Part shown: one piece after another, positions 52,101-60,263 of the stretch
Position numbering within the stretch: the first letter of the stretch is position 1
Layout of the letters: each line of letters starts with the position of its first letter
NCBI GenBank assembly: GCA_040219085.1
Contig: JAVJTC010000021.1
Location: forward strand, 1-64,000
Reading direction: 5' to 3'
DNA: 64,000 nucleotides
Origin: Acidimicrobiales bacterium
GTDB taxonomy: Bacteria; Actinomycetota; Acidimicrobiia; Acidimicrobiales; JAVJTC01
Translations under genes and position numbers: made by a program
The notes under the pieces: generated by a model
What the model was told of the DNA's origin: nothing
Seen by the model: the letters and a program-made list of their open reading frames with translations, nothing else
The model's database searches: none

Positions 52101-53898
52101 GGAAGGCTCCGGAACCGAGCGCAGGCTCGCAGACCGTGACGTCGAGGATGTCACGGGCCTCGGTGATGCCCGAACTGCCATTCTCGGGGCCGTAGTCGTC
52201 AGTACCGAGCAGCTCGGCCAGTGCGTGCTTGACGACACACCGGGTCAGGACCTCGGGCGTGTAGTAGCTGGCCGACCGCTGGCGGTCTCTGCCGGAGAGC
52301 CGGAAGACAAAGCTTCCCTTCGGGTGCCGGACCCGCTCCTCCTTCTTCTCTAAGAGCGGGTCCTCCCGCATCACGAAGACATCGTCCGGATACTCGCCTG
52401 CGTCTTCGACTGGCAGGACCCAGGTCCCATCGGAGGGGTCTCCGTCCTTTGCCACCTCGTACAGGTCCTGGTCGGCGAAGAAGCCCGTATAGGCCATCAG
52501 GCCCTCGTAGACGGCGCCGATCTGGTTGATGCCAAGCTGGGCGTAGGAAATGAAGCCTCGGTCCTTGCCCTTCCCTTCGGGTGAGAGCATCAGCAAGGCC
52601 AGCACCTTCTGAAGCGCCTCGTTGCGGAGGGTGACCGTGTCGAGGAGTTCCGTGCTCTTCTCCTCGAACAGTGCGGCGTCGAGCCCCGGGAACAGCAGGT
52701 ACTCCTCATGCGACCGCTGATCATCCGCCCCTGCATCGAAGACGAAGGACTGCTCCGCCTGGTCGGCGTGGTAGCCACGGTTGACGAGCTCGAAGAGCAG
52801 CCGGAGTGACTCGTGGAGGTGGGAGCCGTTACGTGCCCGCTCGGTGTCGAGGTCGACGAGGCACAGCTCCCGGAGCCGATCCAGTGAGTAGCCCGCCATG
52901 TACTCGTTGTCGTCGACAGGGAGGACACCGAGCTCGGGCCGGGACTCTGCGTAGAGCAGGACGACGAGGCGGTAGAGCCAGCGAAGCGACTGGCGCGTGA
53001 GATCGTCGGCCTTGATGGCGTTCGGGCCGTCGTAGACCCCCCGCTTCGCCGTGAGCCGCTGGTCAATGACCTCATTGGCAAGGATCTCGATGGACTCGCG
53101 GATGGCGTGCCGCAGCTCCTTGGACACGCCGACGGCGTGCCGTTGGGAGTTCTCCGAGAGCTCGTCGAGGACGACCTGGCCGTCGTCGGCGATCAGGGCA
53201 TCCGACGAGAACAGCGCGGCGATGGTCTCGATCTCGCCGGCCTTCTTGTCGTCCATCCGCTCGAGTGCGAGATCGAGGTCGACGGCAAGGAACCGACCTT
53301 CGGCCCACTTGGCCCGCTCGGCGAGCATCACGATCCGCCCGCCGCAGACGAGCACGAACCTCGGGGGCTCGTCGCACGAGAAGATCTCGCCGACTGCGTC
53401 CGCTGCGGAGCGGACCGACCTCTTGTCGCCCTCGCGCCACAGAGGATCCGCAAGGGTTCCGGCACCGCCCTCGGTCTCGTCGAAAAGGTCGTCGACTTCG
53501 GTGGCGAACCCGGCATCGAGCGCCACGAGTTGGAGCCCGGTACCCGTCTCGACGTTCGTCGCCACCGAGACCCTCAGCTCGTCGGTGGTGGTGCGGACGA
53601 GTGTGAGCTCCTCCCGGCTGGGCGGGAACCCGAGAGCCGTCAGGACGACGTCGTTCAGCGCCTTCAGGGCATCGCGGTTGGCATCGCGGTTGTTGGTGCC
53701 GTGCGCCTCGGACGCCGCAGCCCGGGCCTCAAAGAACCTGGCGCTGAGCTTGCGGAGGCGGGACTTGGCCGACTCCTCACCCGAGTCCTCGGCGTCCTTC
53801 CACTTCGAACGCAGATCACCGAGGTCGCTGCCCATGACCGCGTCCAGGTAGTGGTTGGAGAAGAACTCACCCCGGTTTGTGATGCTGTCGAAGCTCAC
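49144..53898 (-). CDS. DrmMI/PglX-like N6-adenine DNA methyltransferase
   Basis: The 1584-residue product is a class I methyltransferase of the Eco57I/PglX/DrmMI kind. An N-terminal region of about 500 residues contains a weak nuclease-like or DUF segment. SASYYTPEVLTRCVVKHALA near 540 leads to SAM motif I, VCEPALGSGAFLNE near 587, and the catalytic NPPW, QVGNPPWVRP near 954. The remainder (about 960-1550) is the presumed target-recognition part. Its coding DNA (about 49.3-50.9 kb) is clearly poorer in GC than the rest, as low as 42 percent in one 60-base line (50101-50160). The enzyme would methylate adenine to mark self DNA. The start overlaps the SNF2 stop by four bases. Confidence 0.85.
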   Translation of the reverse strand: MSFDSITNRGEFFSNHYLDAVMGSDLGDLRSKWKDAEDSGEESAKSRLRKLSARFFEARAAASEAHGTNNRDANRDALKALNDVVLTALGFPPSREELTLVRTTTDELRVSVATNVETGTGLQLVALDAGFATEVDDLFDETEGGAGTLADPLWREGDKRSVRSAADAVGEIFSCDEPPRFVLVCGGRIVMLAERAKWAEGRFLAVDLDLALERMDDKKAGEIETIAALFSSDALIADDGQVVLDELSENSQRHAVGVSKELRHAIRESIEILANEVIDQRLTAKRGVYDGPNAIKADDLTRQSLRWLYRLVVLLYAESRPELGVLPVDDNEYMAGYSLDRLRELCLVDLDTERARNGSHLHESLRLLFELVNRGYHADQAEQSFVFDAGADDQRSHEEYLLFPGLDAALFEEKSTELLDTVTLRNEALQKVLALLMLSPEGKGKDRGFISYAQLGINQIGAVYEGLMAYTGFFADQDLYEVAKDGDPSDGTWVLPVEDAGEYPDDVFVMREDPLLEKKEERVRHPKGSFVFRLSGRDRQRSASYYTPEVLTRCVVKHALAELLGTDDYGPENGSSGITEARDILDVTVCEPALGSGAFLNEAINQLSEIYLKRRQAELSESLDPETYRRELQKVKAHFALHQAYGVDLNATAVELAEISLWLNCMYPGLKAPWLGLQLRRGNSLIGCRRATWRLGQLGDRPWASTKKGDVQPPVDRPLSEGPLDADEIHHFLLPGHGWGAIADRKEAKELRPEETEKLKAWRKRILAAPKRPDGARLSALADAVERLWVAASERVRLTQEALRRPIEVYGVCVGPREQAVSRAEAEWILTDRESPLGRLRLLMDAWVGLWFWPLGEGVEPPSWDEWLAAAGEILRLDAAPGSASEPQLFDDVNTLVEADEGFARVGSSTQDLLDRSEWLRTATSAARREGAWHWELEFSDLFRRQAGFTIQVGNPPWVRPRWYEALVLAEQDPWWVLSDEKDQGRLQERREAQLRRPESAAHYLTQLSLTEGYLAALSSALMRPIVTGLQANLFMVFMDQTWRSCPPRGVVGLLHPDTHIADPKAGRLRSESYHRLRRHFVFQNELQLFEDVDHHTEFAVNVYGSPSDIDFIHMASLFTPQTLVDSLVHDGSGPTPGIQHTEGGWDTRGHADRIVQVDEGVLRSWSSLFSSFSDSPVEARLLRTVTRQDAATLASLARYGHVLDDVDCFRSSGLHEKGAKTDGTIIRRTGQAKDWSRVILQGPHLSVASPFFKNPNENCKNNLDYTEWNLEDLGINPIPRTNYQITCQKSVFESRLNSWEGRIETDFWRLAYRAMTSPSLERSLHAAIIPPGPAHVNAVHTIAFEDVTQTVVTAALWSSLLMDLRVRMIGKSNIQDTTVSRSPAIVRSQLVRPLIYRALRLNCLTDVYAPLWNELLDPGWADESWVLEGYDTAPASVATNPWDLATPLRRDIDRRRALVECDALVAICLGISADQLTSVFRTSFPVLRKYESRTVFDRNGRRISAHHQAAGVLQAEIQEMAKAGSLPDDWKRIWALYETYEEEPEGVDWMGYYEPPFYRPDREREMTQAYEEFQRRLEAGEYD

Positions 53899-56737
53899 GT
53901 GCCTCTCCCCACCAGGACGGCGACCACACGAACGAGCGGCTCGCCTTCGGTGCGCATCGACTCGATGAGCTCCTCGGTGTCGTCCCTGACCGACCCGGCG
54001 TACTTCTCACGGTCCCGACGCCGTCTCTCGTCAAGTCCGAGCGAGAGCTGGTCGTGGCGCTTCTTCCAGCTGGCGAGGCGTTCCGCCGGTTCCGCGAGGA
54101 GGTCTTCGATCTTCTGGTCGTGTTCGGTCCTGCGGCGGGCGAGCTCGTCTCGCGCGATGGTGACGACGGCGTCGAGATGTGCCTCGAGCGGGTCGGTGCC
54201 AAGTTCGGTCCCGGGGTTCGGGGTTCCGCTGGTGACGCCGGCGTCCGTGAGGGCCTCGAACATGTCATCGACGCGCTCGTCGTCGGGGCTGATGGCCATC
54301 CACTCGACGATCTGGGGCTGGCCCCGGCCGTTCGAGTACATGCCCTGAACGAGATAGGTCGGACGGTCGACCTTGGCGACGATGACGGGGGCCTGGTTCC
54401 GGCCGATGTCCACAAGAACCTTGTCGACCAGCCAGTCGACGAACGGGTGCAGCGGGGAGAGGAAGCTGACCTCGGGCCACGAGGACTCGGTCGATGCCCG
54501 GGCTTCGTCGAGCTGTGAGTTCGCCACCTCGGGCGAGGCCGTGACCTTCAGGCGTTCGGCGATCCTCTGCTCGGTGAGGTAGCTCTGCGGAAGTGCCGAC
54601 AGGCGGTTGACGAGATCCCTCGGTGGCTCGAGCGAGAGCAACGACGGGTCCTTGTCGTCGGTGCGGATGTCGAGTTCGGTGACAGGGTCCACGAAGGCCG
54701 CGTGGAGGGCCTCGTCGACGAAGGCGAAGTCCGAATCGAACAGGGAAGGCGGGCGGTAGGTCGGGACCTGGTCGCCGCCGACGGTGCCTGCGAGCAGGGT
54801 CATGATGTCGAAGGCCTTCTGCGGCTCGTCCGGGATGAGCGCGTCCGCGTCGTCGGGCCGGGTGCGGTCCCGCAGCCACTTCATGACCTGCTCCTCCTCG
54901 GCATCCGGCGCGTGCAGGCCGAGCAGCGACCCGCTCTCCCCGAAGGCGCGGTGGGCGTGATGCTCGCGTTCGAGCAGCCGGGTGATGATGCGGACATCGC
55001 CGGTGGACGCGGGGTGGTCAGGGGTGAGCAACAGCGCACGGACATCGGGCCGCTCCGTCTGGCCGTAGCGGTCGATGCGGCCGTTGCGCTGCTCGATGGT
55101 GATGAGCGACCAGGGCAGGTCGAAGTGGATGAGGTGGCTGCACTCGCGATGGAGGTTGACGCCCTCGGAGGCCATGTCGCCGGTGAACAGAAGCCTGACC
55201 GGGGCGCCGGAGAGGCCGAACTGCTCGATGACGTCCATCTGGTTGACGTCGGAGAGGCCGCCGTGGAGCTCGAGGACCTGGTCCGTCTTCAGCCCGAGTA
55301 TCGGCGGGACCGTCCGGGCCAACCAGCGCAGGGTGGCGATCCGCTCGGAGAACACGACGACTCGGATATCGGAGCCCTTCCCCACACCGATGCCACGGAG
55401 GTTGTCGACGAGAACGGCCAGCTTGGAGGAGGAGTCGTCCTCGATCTTCGCCGCGAGGGCACCGAGCCGTTCGAGGGCCTCGTCTTCGACCGCCTGTTCG
55501 GCGGTGAGCCCGCCGTCCTCATCGGCGGCCCGGGCCAAAGTCTTGCGCCGGCTCTCCACGGTCTGAAGCAGCGCGAGGTGTGACGACAACGCCGCTTTGA
55601 ACAGCGTCCACGGGAACAGCGACGACCCCGAACCCGAGGACGGGGACTTCCCCTCGACCGGGTGGGTCCACGTGTCGGCGAGCTCGGCGAACATGGCGTT
55701 CTCGGCCGGGCTGGCGTCGACCGTGATCGGCTGGGGCTCCTTGCGTTCGGCCCACTGGGAGCCGAGCTCGTGAGCGACCTCCTCGTGGGCCTTGTGACGC
55801 CGGACGTAGAGGTGGGCGATGTCGTCACCCGTCAAATCATCGGCATCGACCACAGCGGTCGGGTCGAGCAGTCGGATGAGCTCGGCGAAGCTCTCAGGGT
55901 CGCCGTTGTGGGGCGTCGCACTGGTGAGCAAGAGTGCCTCGGTGCGGGGGCGAGGACCCGGGCGAGCTGGTTGTTGAGGGTGCCCTTGTTGACGAGGTTG
56001 TGGCACTCGTCGATGACGACGGCGTCCCAGCGGATCTTCTCGAGGTGGTGGCGGTAGCGGCCGGCGTTCTTGATGGTGTCGATGGAAACGATCGCCCGCT
56101 TGTAGACGGTGAACGGATTGCGGTTGGCGGGGATCTTGCGGCGGAGACGCTGGATGCCCTCCGAGTCGAGCCGGACGAGCGGAATCGAGAACCGGGTCCA
56201 GAGCTCGTGCTGGAACTGCTCGAGGATGTGGCGGGGGGTGACGACGAGGATCCGCTCTCCCCGACCACGACGGATGAGCTCGGAGAGAATCATCCCGACC
56301 TCGAGGGTCTTGCCCAGCCCGACAGCGTCGGCGATGAGGAGGCGGGGGCGGAGCCCGGTAAGGGCCTTGTGAGCGGCCTTGCGCTGATACTCGAGCTCGT
56401 CGAGGAGCTGGCGATGCGCGACGGCGAGGCTGGTCTCAGTTGCCGGGAGCGGGGTCTTGCGCAGCACGGCCTCGAGGTAGAGGCGGGACGTCCGGAAGTT
56501 GGGTGAGTGGTCGGCGACGAGCTCGGTGTCCTCCGGCCTCAGGGGCGTGATGACGTCGAGGTTGGTGAAGAAGGTGGCCTCGGTATCACGGACGAACGAG
56601 GAGGTTCCGAGGCAACGGACGAGCATCCCGTCGGAGGGAGTCTGCTGGGTCTGGCGGACGAGCCACTCCTCGTCGCGAACCTCGACGAGGCTGCCCGGGG
56701 CGATGAGCGAAAGAAGGTCGGCGGGGGTGGTCTTCAT
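53895..56737 (-). CDS. DrmD-like SNF2 helicase, reading frame broken by a one-base loss
   Basis: Two leftward frames together encode one SNF2-type helicase. The first (56737 to about 55950) has PGSLVEVRDEEWLV at the N terminus, Walker A ADAVGLGKTLE near 139 and Walker B VVIDECHN near 242. The second (about 55950 to 53895) continues with LLLTSATPHNG, then TGDMASEGVNL and IEQRNGRIDRYGQ. The frames join at a run of five Gs (55946-55950 on the plus strand); one more base there would restore LARVLAPRTEALLLTSATP and give 947 residues exactly. DrmD of class 1 DISARM is the closest type by N-terminal layout. Either the gene is inactivated or the run is a sequencing error. It is the first gene of the leftward operon. 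Confidence 0.8.
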
Positions 56738-56987
56738 CGAGTGGCCAGGCTCAGAACCATGTCGGGGTGTCTGTACCCGGCATTCGTGACAACCCGGTTG
56801 GAACCACTTCGCGCCGCCTGACTCGCTCCATCGGGCCACCGTAGCAACACGACCAGCGCCGGGAGGGAAGGCGACTCCGGCGCGCTGCTGCCGGGTTCGC
56901 GATACTCACATGAGCCCAGAGCATGCCGACGGGACATGTCACGGCACTCCCGTACCGACGGTGCGAAGGGAAGGCAAGGCGGATCGA
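56738..56987. promoter_or_regulatory. Divergent intergenic region between two defence units
   Basis: These 250 bases separate the starts of the leftward SNF2 gene and the rightward 1091-residue gene and must hold both promoters. No box pair, palindrome or hairpin stood out well enough to name. Confidence 0.4.
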
Positions 56988-59900
56988 ATGACGCTCGTGG
57001 ATGACGACAGAGACGTATCGGCGCTCCAACCGGTGGCGTTCGAACGGCACCTGAGAGACCTACTCGCGGGCGTACGACTCATCGGCGAAGTCGACGTCGA
57101 GGGGCCCCTCTACGAGCGGGCGCGGGAAATCGCCGAGGGCGTTGTTGCGAACGAGCTCGCCGTCGCGGGGTTCGCCCGCTCGAGTCCCGCGACTCTCGCC
57201 TACTACCTCGTCGCGACCGCGGCACAGCACGCGGACGGCGGCGAACTGTGGCCATACGTCCCCTTCGCCACGGACGACGGCAAGCTCCAGGGCGCCACGG
57301 GCAAGGGCTTCCGTGATGCGCTCGTCAAGTTCGGGCTGGAGACCTTCGACGATCTCGTGCGCGGCGGAGCCCGCCGGAACCTCACTCCCATTCTCACTCA
57401 CGCCATGGTCAACCGGCCCGGCTGCGGCCGACTGCTCACCGAGTTGATCGACGAGATGAAGAAGGGCGCCCGCGGCGCCTCCGAGGTGCTGATCACGTGG
57501 CGGCAGACAGAGACGGGAATGGACGGGCTGAGTACACCCGTCCGACGGTTCATCGAGCGCGGCGACGAGGTCGCTCTCGACATCATCGACCGCTACATCG
57601 ACTATCTGACGGCCAGGGCGAAGGGAACCAACCTCACCAGCCGGGACTTCGGCCTGCCGGGTTTCGTGGACGAAGAGTACGACGAGCTCGACAGTCATAC
57701 CCGAGCGTCGACGCCCGTTCCGAAGTCGCCGGTTCCATGGGTGGAGTTCGACCCCTGGTCAGGAGAAGGACCCCAACTGGTCCTACCCGAAGCTCACCGG
57801 ATCGATGAGTGGGTTGTCGCTGCGGGCGGCGAGCAGTACCGCTTCTCTGCCGGCATCCGCAACAGGTCCGTCGACATCGAACCGAACCGTGCCCTGCGGG
57901 TTGACGCGCTCCAAGGTGGAGCAGTTGACCGGCGCCAGAGTTTCTCCCTCGACTCACCCGTGCTTCTCTTCGACTACGAGACAGGCGTCCTCCTCGACCG
58001 TCAGGACGTGGTGACGACTGACCACGTCACCGTCGTGCACACGGCCGGCATCGAGCTCCGCGTCGATGCGATGACGGGCTCGGCTGTCCCTTCGGAGGAA
58101 CACCCCGAACTCTTCGGCGTCTGGAGCGCCTACCGGTCAGCGACCCTCGACCTCCGGACGGTGAGACGGATCTCCGTCTACGACACGGTTCTCCACAACG
58201 AGGTGGCGACGATCACGGCAACCGCCGCGAGCCGGCGAATAGAGCTGTACGGATCGAGCGTCACGGGAGTCACCGACGCCAGCGGCCGACAGGTTTTCGA
58301 CGAATTGCCACTCGTCTCGGCATCGACGACGACGCCCGAGCAGGTGCGTGTCCAACTGACAGTCGAGGGCACCGAGACGGTGACCACACTGGCCGACGTC
58401 ACCGAGGCGGCGCCCGGCCTCTACCGGATCGCGGATGCAGCGGAGAACGTGTTCGGCAAGGTGACCATCCGGATCATCGGCCCACTCGGCACCGACCTCC
58501 GGACTGAGATCGTCGTGGTTCCGGGCCTCGAGTTGGACCGCCCGACGTCGGTCGTCGAACCGCGGGCGGCGCTTCGTGTCGGCTTGAGGGCAGACGAGTC
58601 CATTGAGTTGGTCGGCCTCTCGGACGGAACGATCGCGTTCCCGCCCGGCGATTCCAGTGCCCAGATAGTCGCAGCGCGCGGTGGAATCGACCGAGCGCTG
58701 AGCGTAAGAATTCCGCGTCTCGCCTGGTCCCTCGGGTCCGCCACAGCCACCCACGAGGGATTCCACACGACGCCGATCATCGTCGACCGAGACGACTTCG
58801 ACGCGACGACCACATCGCTGTTCGTGCGCACGGGAATCTCCACCAGCACCGCGATACGTCTCACCGACTCCGGCGGAGCTCTCCTCCAGGAAAGCGACCG
58901 GACGAGGACGGGAAAAGCCCAGGGGCGCTGGCGCTTCGGACTCGAGCGCTTCAGCGACACCGCTCGCCACCATGAAGGCGACCTGACGTTCCAGGTGGAC
59001 GTGGCAGGCCGGATGTTCGACGTCTGCCACATCCGCTCGATCCACCGGGTGCTGTCCGTGGCGGCCGATGTCGTGTCGGAGGCCGGCGCCAGTGTCCTCT
59101 CCGTGCTCATCGAGGAGCCCTTCCCGGCGGACCACACGATCCGACTTTGGTCTCTCGATCGCCCGTGGGAACCACCGACGGAATTCGCCGGCGAGACGTC
59201 CAGCGAAGGCGAGCTCAGGCTCGAAATGGACGAGACCCCTGTCTCGGGGCGCTACGTGGTCGAGGTCGCGACGGACGGCCGGGATCGGAGGCTGCCATCG
59301 CACGGTGACCCGGCCACGACGCAGATCCAGATCGATGGCGCGGATCCGGAGCCCTGTCCGATCACAGAGATCGTCGGAGGCACAAAGGCGATCGGCCGCC
59401 TTTCAGATGACGACGTGACTCCTCACGCTCCGGCACTGTTCGCCGTGATCGAAGCGGCGGTACGTCGGCTCGAGCCGGAGACCGTCTCGAGAGCCGAGAA
59501 GGCGGTGGAGGCGCTCTTCCTACCTGACGACCTCTTCGCACGCGTGGTCACCGCGGAAAGTCACGGACGAGACTTCAGCCCGACCGACCGGACGCGTCTC
59601 GGACTGCTCGCCATCACATCCGCCGTCGACATCCCTGCCATCGACCTGGGGCAGAGAGAACTCGAAGACCTCTGGGAGACGAACCGGCTGCTCGCTGCCG
59701 CCATCGACAGACCACGCGACTCCTCTGCGCAGGACCGCTGGACAGCTCAGACCGGTTGGAGGCCGTCGCCGACAAGCCCGAGCCTGTTTGCACGTGACGA
59801 CCCGGAACTCGTCAACCTCACGCTCGCCCAGCTTCGGGACGAACTCGCCCTCGAACCGACTCCGCCACCGCGACTCCTCGAACCCGACTTCTTCCACACC

Positions 59901-60263
59901 GCCCAGCTCGACTGGCTGATGAGAACCGTGGCCGATCGACAGCCGGTGGAACTCTGGGTCCGGCGGTATGGCGACCTGGCCGGATCGAAGACATGCGAGA
60001 GGTTCAACGTCCCCCAGTTCGCGGTCGAAGCGCTGAAGTCGGGGCGCAGCCTCTGCGGCCCCCTGACCGGCAACGTCGCGCACGCCGCTTCCGCCGCGGC
60101 GCTCCACCTCGTCGCGTTCGGCGGCGACGAGGCCCGCGGACGCCTGGCACTCTGGGAACTCGCAGAACTCGCGCCGCTCCTCGTCCAAAGGCAGGTCATC
60201 ATCGCCCTCCTCCTGCACCTCGTCGCCACCGGTCAGCTCGATCTGCGGCCGACTGACTCATGA
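56988..60263 (+). CDS. Large beta-rich protein of unknown function, possibly DruH-like
   Basis: The 1091-residue product has three visible parts. The N-terminal 240 residues are helical, with LWPYVPFATDDG, then GKGFRDALVKFGLETFDDLV and LTPILTHAMVNR. Residues about 240-820 are strand-rich and look like a series of beta-sandwich units (for example VRVQLTVEGTETVTTL, APGLYRIAD, FGKVTIRIIGPLG, FPADHTIRLWSL). The C-terminal 250 residues are helical again. No catalytic motif, signal peptide or membrane helix is seen. ATG at 56988 is chosen with AAGGCGG upstream. The stop overlaps the next helicase start by four bases. Druantia type III pairs a large unknown protein (DruH) with a DUF1998 helicase; this layout is the basis for the suggestion. 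Confidence 0.7.
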   Translation: MTLVDDDRDVSALQPVAFERHLRDLLAGVRLIGEVDVEGPLYERAREIAEGVVANELAVAGFARSSPATLAYYLVATAAQHADGGELWPYVPFATDDGKLQGATGKGFRDALVKFGLETFDDLVRGGARRNLTPILTHAMVNRPGCGRLLTELIDEMKKGARGASEVLITWRQTETGMDGLSTPVRRFIERGDEVALDIIDRYIDYLTARAKGTNLTSRDFGLPGFVDEEYDELDSHTRASTPVPKSPVPWVEFDPWSGEGPQLVLPEAHRIDEWVVAAGGEQYRFSAGIRNRSVDIEPNRALRVDALQGGAVDRRQSFSLDSPVLLFDYETGVLLDRQDVVTTDHVTVVHTAGIELRVDAMTGSAVPSEEHPELFGVWSAYRSATLDLRTVRRISVYDTVLHNEVATITATAASRRIELYGSSVTGVTDASGRQVFDELPLVSASTTTPEQVRVQLTVEGTETVTTLADVTEAAPGLYRIADAAENVFGKVTIRIIGPLGTDLRTEIVVVPGLELDRPTSVVEPRAALRVGLRADESIELVGLSDGTIAFPPGDSSAQIVAARGGIDRALSVRIPRLAWSLGSATATHEGFHTTPIIVDRDDFDATTTSLFVRTGISTSTAIRLTDSGGALLQESDRTRTGKAQGRWRFGLERFSDTARHHEGDLTFQVDVAGRMFDVCHIRSIHRVLSVAADVVSEAGASVLSVLIEEPFPADHTIRLWSLDRPWEPPTEFAGETSSEGELRLEMDETPVSGRYVVEVATDGRDRRLPSHGDPATTQIQIDGADPEPCPITEIVGGTKAIGRLSDDDVTPHAPALFAVIEAAVRRLEPETVSRAEKAVEALFLPDDLFARVVTAESHGRDFSPTDRTRLGLLAITSAVDIPAIDLGQRELEDLWETNRLLAAAIDRPRDSSAQDRWTAQTGWRPSPTSPSLFARDDPELVNLTLAQLRDELALEPTPPPRLLEPDFFHTAQLDWLMRTVADRQPVELWVRRYGDLAGSKTCERFNVPQFAVEALKSGRSLCGPLTGNVAHAASAAALHLVAFGGDEARGRLALWELAELAPLLVQRQVIIALLLHLVATGQLDLRPTDS

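Noticed and set aside
55940-55955. Programmed frameshifting in the SNF2 gene
   Set aside because: There is only a five-base run, without a slippery heptamer or a clear downstream structure; a missing base is simpler.
38804-56737. A complete class 1 DISARM system
   Set aside because: SNF2 and methylase parts fit, but no separate DrmA and DrmB and no PLD protein DrmC are present, while RelE-UvrD and EVE-nuclease genes are not part of DISARM.
56910-56987. Earlier ATG (56910) for the 1091-residue protein
   Set aside because: No ribosome site and intergenic-like sequence; ATG at 56988 has AAGGCGG upstream.
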